Part shown: piece by piece, positions 16,477 to 17,185 of the stretch | Position numbering within the stretch: the stretch's first letter is position 1 | How the letters are laid out: the number at the start of each line of letters is the position of its first letter | DNA from: Holosporaceae bacterium 'Namur' | Lineage (GTDB): Bacteria > Pseudomonadota > Alphaproteobacteria > Rickettsiales > Midichloriaceae | Reading direction: 5' to 3' | NCBI GenBank assembly: GCA_014116815.1 | Contig: JACGYV010000028.1 | Span: 1 to 17,185, forward strand | Length of the DNA: 17,185 nt | Notes under the pieces: generated by a model | What the model saw: the letters and a program-made list of their open reading frames with translations, nothing else | Told to the model about the DNA's origin: nothing | Databases searched by the model: none | Made by a program: the position numbers and the translations under genes

Positions 16477-16601
16477 AGTACAATTAAACTAGAGTATGAC
16501 TGTACTCATCCAAACTTAATAAAAAGCAGTACAATTAATAAAACATATTAGTATTTTTTGTACGAATATAGTACAACTTAATTTATTAGATAAAAGTGTA
16601 C
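16477..16601. promoter_or_regulatory. Tn3 res region with three resolvase subsites
   Basis: Between divergent tnpA and tnpR are three spaced pairs of inverted GTAC half-sites: AGTACA...TGTACT at 16477-16506 (30 bp, nearest tnpA, expected subsite I), GTACAA...TTGTAC at 16529-16563 (35 bp, subsite II) and GTACA...TGTAC at 16571-16601 (31 bp, subsite III, ending 10 bp before the tnpR ATG). Number, order and spacing match the res sites of Tn3-family elements, where resolvase both recombines and represses the two overlapping promoters. Confidence 0.75.
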
Positions 16602-16611
16602 CACAAATACT

Positions 16612-17091
16612 ATGAAAATCGGATATGCTCGAGTAAGCAGTAATAATCAAGATCTTGAGTTACAAAAACAGAGATTACTAGATGCAGGGTGTAAAAGAAT
16701 ATTCAGCGAATCAGTGAGCGGCAAAGATAATAATCGAACCGAACTAATGGCAATGATTGAATCCTTGCGAGAAGGCGATATTGTAGTGGTTTATAAAATT
16801 GATAGGATAGCCAGGTCTCTAAAAGGACTTATTGAAATTATAGAATTATTGAATGGCAAAGACGTTGACCTTGTTTCCCTTGATTCTGGTGATAAAGTTG
16901 ATACTACTTCTCCTATGGGTAAGGCATTTTTCCAGGTAGCTGGTGTATTCGCAGAGTTAGAACGCGCAATGATTAACGCAAGAACTAAAGCCGGAATTGA
17001 AAAAGCTAAAAATGACGGTGTAAAATTTGGTCGGGTTACCGGAAGCAAGAATAAAACTGGCTCTGTTGCAAATAAAGGAAAGGAATTATAA
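16612..17091 (+). pseudogene. tnpR: Tn3 resolvase TnpR, C terminus replaced by IS6 sequence
   Basis: The reading frame gives 159 residues, of which 149 are native. The catalytic domain is intact: IGYARVSSNNQDLELQKQRL with S9, and VVYKIDRIARSLKGL with D64, R65 and R68, followed by the E-helix (GVFAELERAMINARTKAGIE). Sequence continues to FGRVTGSKNKT, and at 17059 the frame enters the IS6 terminal repeat and ends GSVANKGKEL. Family members are about 180-200 residues, and the missing part is the helix-turn-helix that binds res. The protein should therefore be unable to bind its sites, so neither cointegrate resolution nor repression of tnpA and tnpR would work. It lies 10 bp after res subsite III, divergent from tnpA. 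It does not resemble the complete resolvase at 8734-9300 closely enough to be its copy. Confidence 0.92.
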
Positions 17092-17185
17092 AGTTGGTGA
17101 TATAGGTTATAGAGTTTGGGGATTATGAATATATTTAAGCACCGACACTTCAAGCATGAAATTATTATATGGGCAGTAAGGTGGT
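17059..17185 (+). mobile_element. IS6-family insertion sequence, right copy, partial
   Basis: The terminal repeat GGCTCTGTTGCAAA (17059-17072) and the same 66-bp leader as the left copy precede the transposase start. The element runs off the window. It faces the left copy in inverted orientation and differs at three of 127 positions. It has inserted into the tnpR gene of the Tn3 element. Confidence 0.92.
17125..17185 (+). CDS. IS6-family transposase, N-terminal part
   Basis: Twenty codons are visible from ATG 17125: MNIFKHRHFKHEIIIWAVRW, identical to the left copy except Val for Ile before RW. This is the conserved beginning of IS6/IS26-type DDE transposases. The rest, including the catalytic domain, is outside the window. 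Confidence 0.9.
   Translation, partial: MNIFKHRHFKHEIIIWAVRW

Larger units (their letters stand above)
13339..17058. mobile_element. Tn3-family transposon, right end removed by IS6 insertion
   Basis: Terminal repeat, tnpA, res and a divergent tnpR occur in the order typical of Tn3 itself. The element carries no passenger gene inside the visible part. It is inserted into, or directly before, an ankyrin gene on its left side. On its right side an IS6 copy begins at 17059 inside tnpR, so the second terminal repeat and the end of tnpR are outside the window or lost. Confidence 0.85.

Noticed and set aside
16791..17153. 120-codon minus-strand frame over the resolvase and IS6 end
   Set aside because: It is antisense to tnpR and the IS leader, with no family resemblance, and is explained by the coding strand.

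Overview
The window is about two-thirds A+T. It carries ankyrin-repeat genes, decaying insertion sequences and long proteins of host-interaction type. This combination points to an obligate intracellular alphaproteobacterium of the order Rickettsiales (Rickettsia/Orientia/Megaira-like), either on a plasmid or in a mobile-element-rich part of the chromosome. The taxonomic call is an inference from gene content and composition. No marker gene or RNA gene is present to prove it.

Layout, left to right. Positions 1-184 are the end of an IS6-family insertion sequence, which starts again in inverted orientation at 17059-17185. About 16.9 kb therefore lies between two facing copies. Next come: a 666-residue ankyrin-repeat protein (350-2350, +); a decayed stretch with a probable resolvase-HTH relic (2351-2700); and a two-gene minus-strand unit (8511-2801). 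That unit encodes a GT-B glycosyltransferase-like protein with a Ser/Pro-rich tail, followed 50 bp later by a 1242-residue leucine-rich-repeat protein carrying two HEPN-type R-x4-H motifs. A clear intrinsic terminator closes the unit. A complete serine resolvase (9300-8734, -) follows, with repeated GTCYCTAAA motifs upstream of it. Beyond a gap with a possible IS3 relic is a second GT-B-like protein (9917-11494, +). Next is a frameshifted Fic-family C-terminal fragment (11670-11859, -), then a second ankyrin protein (13385-11916, -).

The right end is a Tn3-family transposon: terminal inverted repeat at 13339, tnpA (16413-13387, -), a three-subsite res region, and divergent tnpR (16612, +). 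The right IS6 copy cuts tnpR off just before its DNA-binding domain, and the transposon's other inverted repeat is outside the window. The left inverted repeat of the Tn3 element is itself translated as the first 16 codons of the downstream ankyrin frame, so that gene was probably truncated or given a new 5' end by the insertion.

Inferred biology: this is an accessory island carrying probable host- or phage-directed proteins (two ankyrin proteins with F-box/PRANC-like C-terminal motifs, two glycosyltransferase-like proteins, one LRR-HEPN protein) among nested transposons. The most interesting candidate is the glycosyltransferase-like plus LRR/double-HEPN pair. Its domain layout suggests a recognition module joined to an RNase, but that function is not demonstrated by the sequence.
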